Below, in pieces: positions 24,885 through 33,657 of a DNA stretch of 48,811 nt. Within the stretch, counting starts at the first letter, position 1. Each line of letters opens with the position of its first letter. The notes under the pieces are model-generated. The model did no database searches, had not been told where the DNA came from, and saw only the letters and a list, made by a program, of their open reading frames with translations. Source of the stretch: Moorena sp. SIO3H5 (GTDB taxonomy: Bacteria; Cyanobacteriota; Cyanobacteriia; Cyanobacteriales; Coleofasciculaceae). Both the position numbers and the translations under genes were made by a program. The stretch spans positions 1-48,811 of the forward strand of contig NZ_JAAHHS010000028.1 in NCBI RefSeq assembly GCF_010692395.1, read 5' to 3'.

Positions 24885-25790
24885 TTACTTCTCAGGAAAA
24901 GGATGGATATTCATGTAAGGCTTATCAATCTCAGGTCTGGGCTTATAAACTTCTGCCTTATTTTCCAGAGCTGCACCATAAGCACCCTTCATGATCACAG
25001 AATCAGGCAGTTTATGCAAAGGCCGATAGCAATGATGCTCCTGACCTTCGCGGATAAAGGGTTCATTCAAGACCGCATTATAACCACAGAAGATCATGGT
25101 ACGGGATCGATCGCTGCGGTTAGGGGGAGAACCATGCAACACATTGCTGTGGAAAAATACAGCATCTCCGGGTTCCATGTCACAATTGACAATTTCCATC
25201 GTTTCCATTGCCTTCTGCACTCTTTGAGGATCTGTTCCGACCGTATTCCCCATTTCGATCACTTCCATACGTCCTAAAACATGGGAGCCTTTCAGCATCT
25301 GAAGACAACCATTCTCTAGGCTGCAAGGCTCGATCGCAATGGCACAAGTAATGAGCTGTGGAGAAAGACAGTGATTGTAGTACCAAGATCCATAGTCTTG
25401 ATGCCATTCAACCTGACCACTGTTGGGCAACTTCCGACAAATTTTGGAATGCCAGTGGTAGCAAGCTTCCCCCAGCAAAGCCTCCGCACCGTCCACAATA
25501 CGGGCAATGCGAGGGAAAACCCCAAGTAGAGAGTCCCCAAGCTCTGCCCAATAGAGGATGCTGTAGGACTGACCTGTGCGGTCAAACGTCTGAATTTCTA
25601 AGGGCGCGTATTCATCTACATGAGTAATGAGTGAGCGATGCAAAACTTCAGTTTCTGCAGACTGGAAAAAGCCTGGAACAATCAGGAAGCCATCCCTATG
25701 GTATTGGGCAATTTGGGCTTCCGTTAACTGGTAAGAGAATTCATATTTTTGGTCAGATTCAGATTGATTAAGTTGAGAATTCGATAGCAT
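24885..25790 (-). CDS. Phytanoyl-CoA dioxygenase-family (PhyH) Fe/2OG oxygenase
   Basis: A 301-residue non-haem iron, 2-oxoglutarate-dependent oxygenase. The facial triad is His130 and Asp132 in VEWHQDYGSWYYN, plus His219 in SNVLHGSPPNRSDRSR, where a following Arg should bind 2-oxoglutarate. Small-molecule hydroxylases of this family act in natural-product and betaine metabolism. It sits in the island between the enolase-superfamily enzyme and a methyltransferase. Substrate unknown. Confidence 0.85.
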   Translation of the reverse strand: MLSNSQLNQSESDQKYEFSYQLTEAQIAQYHRDGFLIVPGFFQSAETEVLHRSLITHVDEYAPLEIQTFDRTGQSYSILYWAELGDSLLGVFPRIARIVDGAEALLGEACYHWHSKICRKLPNSGQVEWHQDYGSWYYNHCLSPQLITCAIAIEPCSLENGCLQMLKGSHVLGRMEVIEMGNTVGTDPQRVQKAMETMEIVNCDMEPGDAVFFHSNVLHGSPPNRSDRSRTMIFCGYNAVLNEPFIREGQEHHCYRPLHKLPDSVIMKGAYGAALENKAEVYKPRPEIDKPYMNIHPFPEK

Positions 25791-25906
25791 TTTAGTTAAA
25801 TTATTATTGTTTAGAGTTGTGGATAAAACAGAGGTTTAATAAAAACCAGAGTCCTCCATCTTGTTGCTTCATTGAGCTAAGGTTAGCCGAAAACATCTCG
25901 CTAATT

Positions 25907-26551
25907 TCACTCTTTCGCAACTTCATAGACCCAAATATTATACATCAGTTCTTGAGTTGCTTTTGGCCACATTGGAAATGGTTCTGTTTTTTCTAATAAT
26001 TTCCAATCACCAGATGCCTCAAGCGCATTTTGTTTGTATTTAAAATCACTGGCTTCGTAATAATCAGTACGGAGGGTAAATACAATGACTCCACCTCGGT
26101 GCGTCACCCGGATGAGTTCATCAAATGCACGACTCGGTGCATGACCTGGAGCAAATACACCTTTGGCCATAATTGCTTGATAGGTATTGTCTGTGAATTC
26201 TAAAGGCTCACCTAATGTTGCTTGATAAAGTGAAGTATAGACATTTTTCTTCCGGGCTTCTTCCATCATTTGCAAGGAAATATCTAAGCCATCTACATGG
26301 TAATAACCCTGTTGGTTCAATAGCGCTCCAACTAGTCCTGTACCCGTTCCAACCTCTAGAATTTTTGCATCAGTCGGAACGTATTTGATAAAAGTTTCTA
26401 CGGTTCGTTGGGGGCCTACATTGCCAAAAACTTCTTCCATCTCTTGATCGTAATCTTGAGCCCATTGATCATAACGTCTAGCAAGTTCTTCTATGTTAGG
26501 TGCATCATAGACCCACTGTGCCTGTTCGGGAACTTGATCTTTAGTGTTCAT
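25907..26551 (-). CDS. Class I SAM-dependent methyltransferase
   Basis: A 214-residue paralogue of the methyltransferase at 22593-23222. Motif I is ILEVGTGTGLVG, followed by VDGLDISLQMM and later FDELIRVTHRGGVIVFTLR. The two copies flank the enolase and PhyH genes, suggesting duplication in the island. N- or O-methylation of a small acid or amine is plausible. Confidence 0.82.
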   Translation of the reverse strand: MNTKDQVPEQAQWVYDAPNIEELARRYDQWAQDYDQEMEEVFGNVGPQRTVETFIKYVPTDAKILEVGTGTGLVGALLNQQGYYHVDGLDISLQMMEEARKKNVYTSLYQATLGEPLEFTDNTYQAIMAKGVFAPGHAPSRAFDELIRVTHRGGVIVFTLRTDYYEASDFKYKQNALEASGDWKLLEKTEPFPMWPKATQELMYNIWVYEVAKE

Positions 26552-26611
26552 GATTCTTACACTTATATGGTGTTTAATTCAACAGTAGATTAGACCTGTC
26601 CGGTAATTAAG

Positions 26612-26640
26612 GTAGAAGTCCTCCTTCCGAGGACTTCTAC
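26612..26640. terminator. 12-bp hairpin after the aminotransferase region
   Basis: GTAGAAGTCCTC (26612-26623) and GAGGACTTCTAC (26629-26640) pair with a 5-base loop. It lies downstream of the aminotransferase gene on the minus strand. The preceding AATTAAGG resembles the stem base of the hairpin at 24805-24852, so the two may belong to the same repeat family. Confidence 0.65.
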
Positions 26641-26676
26641 TGCCTAGATTGTATAACTATTTGCTTGATTAATTAA

Positions 26677-27882
26677 CTAAAAATTACTCAGTTTCAACGA
26701 AGCTTCTTCAATATCTTCTCGATATCCTAAAGCACTTAAACGTAAATATCCCTCTCCACAAGAACCAAATAGGCAACCTGGCATCCCTGCAATTCCTGTT
26801 TGTTGCAGTAGCCGATTGAAGAAATCCAAAGATGAAAGTTGGTCGGGAGCCTTCACCCAAATATAAGGACTATCAATGCCTCCAAAACAAGTGAAACCAT
26901 TTTTATCTAATGCGCTTTTCAGTAAATAAACATTCTTGAGATAGAACTCAACGATTGCCTTAGATTCCTGTTTTCCTCTCTCAGAAAGGGCTGCAATGCC
27001 AGCAATCTGCGCGAGATTAGAAGCTCCCCAAAACTTGATTGACGATCGGGCATTCCACATCTGATTTAACTCTCCTGGAAATGAATTTTTAACTGTTAGT
27101 TCATGGGGAATTACACACCATCCTAACCTTAGACCTGCAAAGTTAGCGACTTTAGAGAAACTATTAATTTCAATTGAGCACTGTTTTGAATTTTTTAGTT
27201 GATAAATGCTTTTGGGAATATCTGGAGTTTGAACAAATTGACTATAAACAGCATCGAATATAATAACAGACTGATGATTCATCCCATAATTTACAAATAA
27301 ATTTAATTGTTCAGACGTAGCAACTGCACCTGTTGGATTATTTGGAAAACACAAATAAATTAAGTCGATCGCTTGTTCAGGCACTTCTGGCAAGAAACCA
27401 TTGTCCTGATCACAATCTAAAGTGAAAATTTGATGGCGGCCTACCGATAAGTGACTTTCAGAAATATAGGGATAGGTTGGATTTTGAATGCCAACACTAT
27501 CATCCACAGAGAATAGTTCTTGAATATTCCCCAAACCTGATTGGGCTCCATCCAGGATAAAGACTTCTGATGGATCTAAACTCACTCCCAAAGGTTGATA
27601 ATGATTGCAGCAAATGAGTTCCCTTAGCTGTGATTTGCCTGCTACAGGTTCATAACTTGTGTAGGTCTTAAGATCACCCAAACGGGTGACACCTTCTCTC
27701 AGCTTCTGAATAACAGTGGGTGATAAAGGTTGACTGGTATATCCAAACGTCATTAGATATAGTTTCCGTTGAGGATGTAACAGCTTAAACTCTTCTATCT
27801 TTTGAAGGACTGTTCCATATAATTTGTCACTGGAATTGTATTGATTCAAGACGTAACTAAGATTAAGATTTTTACTTGCCAT
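26677..27882 (-). CDS. DapL-like class I aminotransferase
   Basis: A 401-residue fold-type I PLP enzyme related to LL-diaminopimelate aminotransferase (DapL/AGD2). The PLP lysine lies in EINSFSKVANFAGLRLGWC; IYLCFPNNPTGAVA and IIFDAVYSQF are the substrate- and Asp-binding motifs. The N terminus has YGTVLQKIEEFK and LMTFGYTSQPLSP. It is probably not the housekeeping DapL, because it stands in an accessory island and several DapL motifs differ. It could transaminate an amino acid or keto acid for the product. Confidence 0.82.
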   Translation of the reverse strand: MASKNLNLSYVLNQYNSSDKLYGTVLQKIEEFKLLHPQRKLYLMTFGYTSQPLSPTVIQKLREGVTRLGDLKTYTSYEPVAGKSQLRELICCNHYQPLGVSLDPSEVFILDGAQSGLGNIQELFSVDDSVGIQNPTYPYISESHLSVGRHQIFTLDCDQDNGFLPEVPEQAIDLIYLCFPNNPTGAVATSEQLNLFVNYGMNHQSVIIFDAVYSQFVQTPDIPKSIYQLKNSKQCSIEINSFSKVANFAGLRLGWCVIPHELTVKNSFPGELNQMWNARSSIKFWGASNLAQIAGIAALSERGKQESKAIVEFYLKNVYLLKSALDKNGFTCFGGIDSPYIWVKAPDQLSSLDFFNRLLQQTGIAGMPGCLFGSCGEGYLRLSALGYREDIEEASLKLSNF

Positions 27883-27949
27883 AGAGTGTTTACTTGTACT
27901 TTATGAACGATAAGTTGACCTAAATCTTGTTGCTCAAATTCCCATAAAT

Positions 27950-28417
27950 TTAACTTTCAATGCAAATAATAACATCTGCAATCTGGGCACCTTCTTCAAT
28001 GTTAAATTCTGTATAAAAGAATTTTTTTCCTGTCCTTGAAATAATTTTTTTAATTAAGAAAACTCCTCTGAATGAGTGATTATTGACTTGTTTATAAAAG
28101 CGAGTATTAAATTTTACAATTAGTGTTTTCTCATCTACGATCGTTGGAAAGAAATAATCTACATCAACTGGTTCTAAATGATATAGTCCATTGATTAAGA
28201 CGTTTGATAACGTCGCATACATAATTTGTTCATAGGTAATAACAACCTCTGCGGCATTCAGATGATACTTTCTTCCTTTAACTGCATAGCAGGTACTCGG
28301 AACAGAGAAGTAACCAAATGATTGTTGATTATCTACATCTAACTCTAACTCCTTTAGGTATTTGCACTCTTCTTCATACACATCTAGAGTTAACTTGAGT
28401 AAGTCATTTTTATTCAT
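27950..28417 (-). CDS. FcoT-like hot-dog thioesterase
   Basis: A 155-residue protein with the pattern of FcoT-type thioesterases: YFSVPSTCYAVKGRKYHLNA, then AEVVITYEQIMYATLSNVL. In mycobacterial FcoT the equivalent block has the Asn/Glu pair after a Gly-His and an Asn-Gln before Tyr. FcoT homologues hydrolyse or condense acyl-thioesters and work with a TauD-like Fe/2OG enzyme in isonitrile-type gene clusters. Here the next gene upstream is indeed a TauD-type remnant. The assignment rests on short motifs and is moderate. Confidence 0.55.
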   Translation of the reverse strand: MNKNDLLKLTLDVYEEECKYLKELELDVDNQQSFGYFSVPSTCYAVKGRKYHLNAAEVVITYEQIMYATLSNVLINGLYHLEPVDVDYFFPTIVDEKTLIVKFNTRFYKQVNNHSFRGVFLIKKIISRTGKKFFYTEFNIEEGAQIADVIICIES

Positions 28418-28510
28418 AATTTATTGATTTTAACAAATTCAGTTTAGCTAATTTAAGTTATTTTCAGTTGATTTAACATTCATTTGTCAGTAAATGGACA
28501 GTCCTATATT

Positions 28511-29011
28511 TTAACCTTGCCCTCGGCTGAGAACTCGCATTTTAGACATTAAGTCATCTGTATCTACATAACAGCCAATTAGATACCGCGATCCACCGCT
28601 GAGATTAAAGTGAGTACGGGCATGAAGGATACGACGATTGTCAAAGGCGATTAAATCACCTGGCCGTAGTTTGAAGCGGACTTGATACCGACTTTCTTTG
28701 ACACGTCGGTACCAGGTAAGCAGAGCATTATAGGAGGCATCGACCTGATTGTAGGGCACTCGTAACGTACCTCTTTGGTAAGTAATGCTGCGCACTTCAC
28801 CGATCTGATTATTGTGATCGAGTACAATTATTGGTCCTTCAACACGATAATCTTCTTCTTTGGTACTATACTTCCATTCCCAAATCGTTTCACAGAAATT
28901 GCGAAAGACTTCTGGCTCTGAGCGACGCAAATCCTCTGCCACCCGAAATGCATCCACAAAAACATTCTCCTCAGAATTTTGGGAAAGAGAACACAGCATG
29001 GAACACCTCAA
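28511..29011 (-). pseudogene. Truncated TauD/BBOX-type Fe/2OG dioxygenase
   Basis: The 166-residue frame equals the C-terminal half of gamma-butyrobetaine-hydroxylase-like (BBOX/TauD) enzymes. Visible are ENVFVDAFRVAEDLR, LRPGDLIAFDNRRILHARTHF with the distal iron His and the RYLIGCYVDTDDLMS end. The HxD iron-binding motif, which should lie about 15-25 residues upstream of NVFVDAF, is missing because an in-frame stop (about 29022) cuts the frame and the first codon is a TTG. The complete protein should be about 380 residues. It is most likely an inactive remnant. Confidence 0.7.
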
Positions 29012-29225
29012 GAATCAATTGACTCCGGTTTGGAATTTTACCATACTTGAGTCTGTATTATTGATCAATGTTGAGAAGAAGCCAACAGACACTGGTAATT
29101 TTAAGCTGTCGTAGGATTTTTACGGCTCACGGGGGTACAATAGGGATATAACAGGGCAAAAATAGCTATTTTATCCCCAAAAAGTCCTATTTTTTTGATA
29201 TTTGGCGATTTACCGAGGGAGGATT
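29012..29225. other. Gap between the dioxygenase remnant and the sulfoxide synthase
   Basis: No further homology to the missing N-terminal half of the dioxygenase was recognised here. Nothing else was seen. Confidence 0.4.
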
Positions 29226-30578
29226 TCAAGAAGCCGCAATTCTAAACCCAGCATGTTGGTAGAAGTAGGGACGGAACCAGTTACGATAGAATGTTGATGC
29301 TTCTGTTCCAGTAGTCACCCAAGCACCACCAAGCATCATGTTATGTTGGGTATCAAAGAAGGGAGCAGAATAATCTTCATAGAGCCGATGGGGCTTGAAT
29401 CCTGGTAGCGGCTTGAAGTCATCACTGAGCCACTCCCATACATTCCCCCGCAGGTCATAGAGTCCAGCAGGACTTTTAGCAGTTTCTAACATACCCACTG
29501 GGCTAGGTGAGCCAAACTTGAGATTTAGATTGTAATCCTGTATCGCAAAGGGGTCTTGCTTGAGAGTTGTGCTACTTTCATCCCTGCCAGCAGTGGCAAG
29601 ATTCCACTCCCCTTCACTCATCAAACGAATCCCTTTACCCTTCCAACGACAGTAAGCCATAGCTTCATGGTGATTCACTTCAACCGGCCAATCGAGAGGA
29701 AGGTCAATCTCGTCAAACAGCGCTCGATATTTGTAGCCACCATTGGTAGGTATCCAGAATTTAGGGTGCTTGATATTAGAAGTTGTCTTCCAAATCCAGG
29801 ATTTTTTATCCCAGTAATCTAGATTATCGTAGCCATTATCATTTACAAATTCCAGAAATTCTCCATTGGTAATCAGATACTCACTAGCGAAAAACGGTTT
29901 AACCTCTACCGAACGATTGCCATATTCACTATCCCAGCCATAGGTAGGATAATCTTCTGGTTTACCAAGTGCTACCGAACCCCCAGAAACTTGGAGCATT
30001 TCATTCCTCGAAACCTTGCCATTAGAAACAGCATAATTCCAGCTCTCAGGATGTTCAAGCCGCTCTACAGGCAGTTGTCGGATCAGCATCGAAGAGGTTT
30101 CAAAGTGGGTGCGACTGTGTTCAATTCCCATCATCAGCGCCCAAAGAGGATGATTTTGATGAATTGGCAGATTCAGAGGAGTCTTTTCGATAGTTTCTAT
30201 AACCACCCCATACACTTGATCTCGATACCGCCAAACTTCTTCCACTGTCGGCCAGTGGATATCTTTGGTTGCTTGATCGAGTTCTTCAGGAGTTTCCGGG
30301 TCTACACCAATCTCAAACAGGATTTCATAGTTAGGATTAATGGGTTTATCTAATAACCCAACCCCAAGGAATTTATTGATGTAGAATACAGCCGAGTGAC
30401 CCAAATAGAAAATCAGACGGTTTCTTAATGGGTCGGGACTGATATAGAATGTTTCTTCCCCAACCAGACTTTTCATCAGAACATCTTCGAGTTCCCATGA
30501 ATTCTTAAAGTAATTGATAATGGTTTTGCGACTACAGGTGTCAAGGCGAGGGAATTGAGTAGATTGGAGAGTATCCAT
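29226..30578 (-). CDS. OvoA-type histidine sulfoxide synthase without methyltransferase domain
   Basis: A non-haem iron sulfoxide synthase that couples cysteine (or another thiol) to the imidazole of a histidine, the key step to ovothiol (OvoA) or ergothioneine (EgtB). The DinB domain (1-170) holds the iron ligands His61 in YLGHSAVFYINKF and the HX3HXE set His154/His158/Glu160 in GIEHSRTHFETSS. An FGE-sulfatase-like domain (about 195-450) follows, with VSGGSVALG, NVWEWLSDDF and GGAWVTTG. LGHSAVFYINK, ETSSMLIRQLP and the N-terminal layout match OvoA better than EgtB. OvoA normally ends with a methyltransferase domain (about 700 residues in total); this 450-residue form lacks it. It is adjacent to egtD in the same direction. 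Confidence 0.82.
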   Translation of the reverse strand: MDTLQSTQFPRLDTCSRKTIINYFKNSWELEDVLMKSLVGEETFYISPDPLRNRLIFYLGHSAVFYINKFLGVGLLDKPINPNYEILFEIGVDPETPEELDQATKDIHWPTVEEVWRYRDQVYGVVIETIEKTPLNLPIHQNHPLWALMMGIEHSRTHFETSSMLIRQLPVERLEHPESWNYAVSNGKVSRNEMLQVSGGSVALGKPEDYPTYGWDSEYGNRSVEVKPFFASEYLITNGEFLEFVNDNGYDNLDYWDKKSWIWKTTSNIKHPKFWIPTNGGYKYRALFDEIDLPLDWPVEVNHHEAMAYCRWKGKGIRLMSEGEWNLATAGRDESSTTLKQDPFAIQDYNLNLKFGSPSPVGMLETAKSPAGLYDLRGNVWEWLSDDFKPLPGFKPHRLYEDYSAPFFDTQHNMMLGGAWVTTGTEASTFYRNWFRPYFYQHAGFRIAAS

Positions 30579-30626
30579 GGTTTGAGTTTCAAATACTATT
30601 CGTAAACTTAGGGGTGTGTATATTCA

Positions 30627-30690
30627 GTGGTCAGTGGTCAGCCGTCAGTGGTCAGTGGTCAGCCATCAGCCGTCAGCTATCAGCTGATCG
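30627..30690. repeat. Heptamer array CAGTGGT / CAGCCGT
   Basis: About nine 7-bp units with variants (GTCAGTG, GTCAGCC, ATCAGCC) sit between the sulfoxide synthase and egtD. Confidence 0.85.
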
Positions 30691-30702
30691 CTTACACGTC
30701 GA

Positions 30703-31734
30703 TTACACACCCTGTATCTGAAACAGGAGTAAACCAAACCATTGCTTGGTATCAGTCCAAGCCTGAACTGTTTTTAGTCCCCGATCGTTTAGATAGTGCT
30801 CCATCTGCTCCAAATTGAATTTGCGAGAAATTTCTGTAAGCATGCTTTCTCGTGCTTGGAACTCAACCGTTAAATCCAGGCTGGCTAAGCGCACAACATG
30901 GGTTTCGTGGCAATGTAAATACATCTCAATCTGACTTTCCGATTGATTATAAATGGCCTGATGGGTAAAGCGATCGAGGTCAAAATTTCCTTGGAAACGC
31001 CAGTTCAGATGTGCCAGCATATTCAGGTTAAATGCTGCAGTCACCCCCTGAGTATCGTTATAGGCAGCTTCCAGAATCTCCTTCGGTTTTTGTAAGTCAA
31101 TGCCCAGCAAAAAGTAATCTCCTGGTGCTAGTAAAGCTGTCATTTTATCAAAAAAGCGATCGCACTGTTCAGGAGCAAAATTTCCCAAGCTACTACCCAA
31201 AAAGAAAACCATCCGTCTCGGTAATGGTGTTGGAGTTAATTGGCTAAGAGCCTGTTCATAGGTTCCCACCTGACCCTGAACCTTTAACTTAGGATAATCC
31301 AACAACAGCTGCTTGGCACTCTCTTCAAGAATCTCCCCACTCACATCAATAGGAACATAGCGCAACGGATATCCCTGATTTTCATAGGCATCCAACAACA
31401 AGCGAGTCTTGGTAGAGCTGCCACTACCCAGTTCCACTAATTCGCAAGCTCCTGTTAATTGGGCTACTTCTACAGCATACTGTTGTAAAATTTCTGCTTC
31501 TGTGCGGGTGAGATAATATTCCGGTAACTCGCAGATTTGCTCAAATAATTGTGAGCCTTTTTGATCGTAAAAGTAACGAGGTGGCAAACATTTTGGCCTT
31601 TGGGTTAATCCTCGAATGATATCTTTGCCTTCATCTGTTAAAGTAGGCAATTTGGCACTACCGAGATAGTTAATTCCTAGGCGATCCTCACTGAATCTCA
31701 GATTCTCTGTGGTCTCTTGAAAAGTTGTTGACAT
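30703..31734 (-). CDS. egtD: L-histidine N-alpha-methyltransferase EgtD
   Basis: A 343-residue enzyme that trimethylates the alpha-amino group of histidine to hercynine, the first step of ergothioneine synthesis. The N domain has the family word LPPRYFYDQKGSQLFEQICELPEYYLTRTE (given here only as a landmark near residues 52-82). SAM-binding motif is CELVELGSGSSTKTR. FFLGSSLGNFAP and LLGIDLQKP follow, and the C-terminal beta-rich region is present. Its neighbour downstream is the OvoA-type sulfoxide synthase, which should take hercynine or histidine as acceptor. Confidence 0.88.
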   Translation of the reverse strand: MSTTFQETTENLRFSEDRLGINYLGSAKLPTLTDEGKDIIRGLTQRPKCLPPRYFYDQKGSQLFEQICELPEYYLTRTEAEILQQYAVEVAQLTGACELVELGSGSSTKTRLLLDAYENQGYPLRYVPIDVSGEILEESAKQLLLDYPKLKVQGQVGTYEQALSQLTPTPLPRRMVFFLGSSLGNFAPEQCDRFFDKMTALLAPGDYFLLGIDLQKPKEILEAAYNDTQGVTAAFNLNMLAHLNWRFQGNFDLDRFTHQAIYNQSESQIEMYLHCHETHVVRLASLDLTVEFQARESMLTEISRKFNLEQMEHYLNDRGLKTVQAWTDTKQWFGLLLFQIQGV

Positions 31735-32177
31735 AATACTATTTTAAATTTAGTTTTCCAAAAACAATTTTCCAAAAACAGTACATTTATACTGCTTAAT
31801 ACATGATATGATTAACACCGGTTAAGATTACCATAATTTTTACCAGTTTTGAATAGCTATTACTTTGGACAGCGAATCCAAGAATTTAGCTATAGTTTGT
31901 CGATTCTGAGGGCAGGGCAAACGCATCTATCTAAATTAATCTAAATTAGATTTACAAATAAGTAATAGTGTGATACAAAGCAAAGTTAACTTGAGCACCA
32001 AATATGAGATAATGAATTCATCACTAATTTTGAGGAGTTGAGTGGTCTAACAGAAAAACGGCGTCTTGATCCAAAGCGCGAGTGGGTGAAACCCCCGTAA
32101 TACATAACCGCAGGATAGGGAAGACTTGTCTTGATGCACTTAAAATTAGATAGATTAATCACAAAAAATAAAAATAG
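31735..32177. other. Divergent intergenic region upstream of egtD
   Basis: The divergent promoters of egtD and the plus-strand methyltransferase should lie here. 32035-32145 carries an interspersed-repeat motif (GCGTCTTGAT, GGTGAAACCCCC, GAAGACTTGTCTTGATGCA) related in part to the element at 47853-47950. No protein or RNA was identified. Confidence 0.5.
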
Positions 32178-33113
32178 ATGACATTAACAAATGATAGTTT
32201 TACCGATGGATTTTATGATTCAGTAGGCACCCTGGAGAGCCTGCAAGAATCTGCGATCGCATACTTATGCTCAGATCCAACATTAAAGCTCGTCAAACTC
32301 GACGACCAAGAATATAGGGAAGGGCAAATTACGTATCGTAGTCGGAATAAGGAAACAGAGATGATGCTTGACGCGACACTTCATGCTATAGACGAGAAGA
32401 TGTCTTCACAACAGCATTACACTATCCTTAGCATCGGTTGTGGGATCGGAATTTTTGAGAAGCCTTTTTTAAAAAAGCTTCTTTCTCTAAACAAAACTAT
32501 CCATTTTGTTGGTGTTGACCCCAATAAAAAAGAATGCCTGAAACTCAAAGAATGGTGTCGTGAAGTAAGTGCCGAAAAATCATCAAAATTTAGTTTCAAT
32601 ATTTATCCAGTTGGTTTCGATACATTTGAATATACCCAAAATTTTGACATTATCTTATTCATTAATTCTCTCTACTATTTTTCAGAAATTGAACCGTCAA
32701 TTTGCAAAAGTAATCAACTTCTTAGGGAAGGAGGGATGATTATTGTAGGAATAAACCCCAAAAAAAAGTTACTAAATAAACCTTATTACTACATCAATCA
32801 GCGACTTTACATAAAACCTAAATGGTTTGCCGAGGATATAGAAAAATTACTCATTGAAAGCAATATTTTATTTCGTAAAGAAACGATGGAGTTTCCAGTA
32901 AACATTAAAGAGTGTTTTATCAAAGAGTCTCAAGTTGGTAAACAGTTGCTGGATTTTATAGTTGGTGCCAACACAGCATACTTTTCCCCCTTACAATTGC
33001 GACTGCTCTTAGACTACTTTGGCACTTGTGCGCAAAAAATAGAGGGGGGAGAAATAATGATTCCACACTCCATAATTTTATTTTTTATTGAAAAAGAAAG
33101 GGTATCCGCTTAA
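32178..33113 (+). CDS. Histamine-N-methyltransferase-like SAM methyltransferase
   Basis: A 311-residue class I methyltransferase. Motif I is ILSIGCGIGIFE (residues about 82-93) and motif II ILFINSLYYFSEIEPSI. The C terminus (IKECFIKESQ, GKQLLDFIVGANTAYFSP, LQLRLLLDYFG) follows the pattern of animal histamine N-methyltransferase (HNMT), including the NTAYFSP-like loop and hydrophobic end IILFFIEKE. HNMT methylates the imidazole nitrogen of histamine. Together with egtD and the sulfoxide synthase next door this suggests imidazole N-methylation of a histidine product. AT-rich coding sequence suggests transfer. Homology is inferred from motifs only. Confidence 0.65.
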   Translation: MTLTNDSFTDGFYDSVGTLESLQESAIAYLCSDPTLKLVKLDDQEYREGQITYRSRNKETEMMLDATLHAIDEKMSSQQHYTILSIGCGIGIFEKPFLKKLLSLNKTIHFVGVDPNKKECLKLKEWCREVSAEKSSKFSFNIYPVGFDTFEYTQNFDIILFINSLYYFSEIEPSICKSNQLLREGGMIIVGINPKKKLLNKPYYYINQRLYIKPKWFAEDIEKLLIESNILFRKETMEFPVNIKECFIKESQVGKQLLDFIVGANTAYFSPLQLRLLLDYFGTCAQKIEGGEIMIPHSIILFFIEKERVSA

Positions 33114-33657
33114 AGTGGTAAAATTTTAACGGGACAGTGTGCCGCTCCACCGTACAGCCTTAAGTTAGTTAGTAGCCAAAATAAAATATATCCTACATCT
33201 GAAACAGCCATTAAACAAAACAGTAACAATCTCAAGCCTTTTTAAAACTACTATCAAAAAAGTAATCTAGATCTAGACTTTTGGTTTAAAGTTACTTTGA
33301 TAGATTACGAAGAGCTTGTTAATAATCATCGTTTTTTACAAATAATCGATTCATTTGGAGATGGTACGATCAAACTTTTAGATATAGGTTGTGGAACAGG
33401 AGTTTTTCCAGATTTATTATATAAATAAAAATTGATATATATAATGTAATTGTTTTTTATTATAACAAATTGATTGATGGTTATAATCGGTATTTGCTAG
33501 AAGTTTATTTAAAAAATGTATTATTAATATTTCGGTTGATGTCCTTTCTTGATTTGTTTAAAAAAAAGTAGAGTATTTTAAGCCCAAAACTAATCAATTT
33601 AACTTTAATCAAAAAAATATATAAAAAAATAATTCAATATTATATTTTGCAAAAAAA
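33114..33657. other. AT-rich region with a methyltransferase remnant
   Basis: Besides the remnant at 33246-33428, the sequence is very AT-rich (poly-A/T runs near 33550-33657) and carries an AAATTTTAACGGGACAGTG repeat word at about 33120. No intact gene is present. Confidence 0.5.
33246..33428 (+). pseudogene. Methyltransferase N-terminal remnant
   Basis: An open frame with no ATG reads NYYQKSNLDLDFWFKV, then IDYEELVNNHRFLQIIDSFG and GTIKLLDIGCGTGVFPDLL, ending at a TAA. LLDIGCGTG is motif I of SAM methyltransferases, and the layout before it (FLQIIDSF) is like HNMT-type enzymes. Everything after motif I is lost. It follows the intact HNMT-like gene and may be a broken second methyltransferase. 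Confidence 0.65.
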
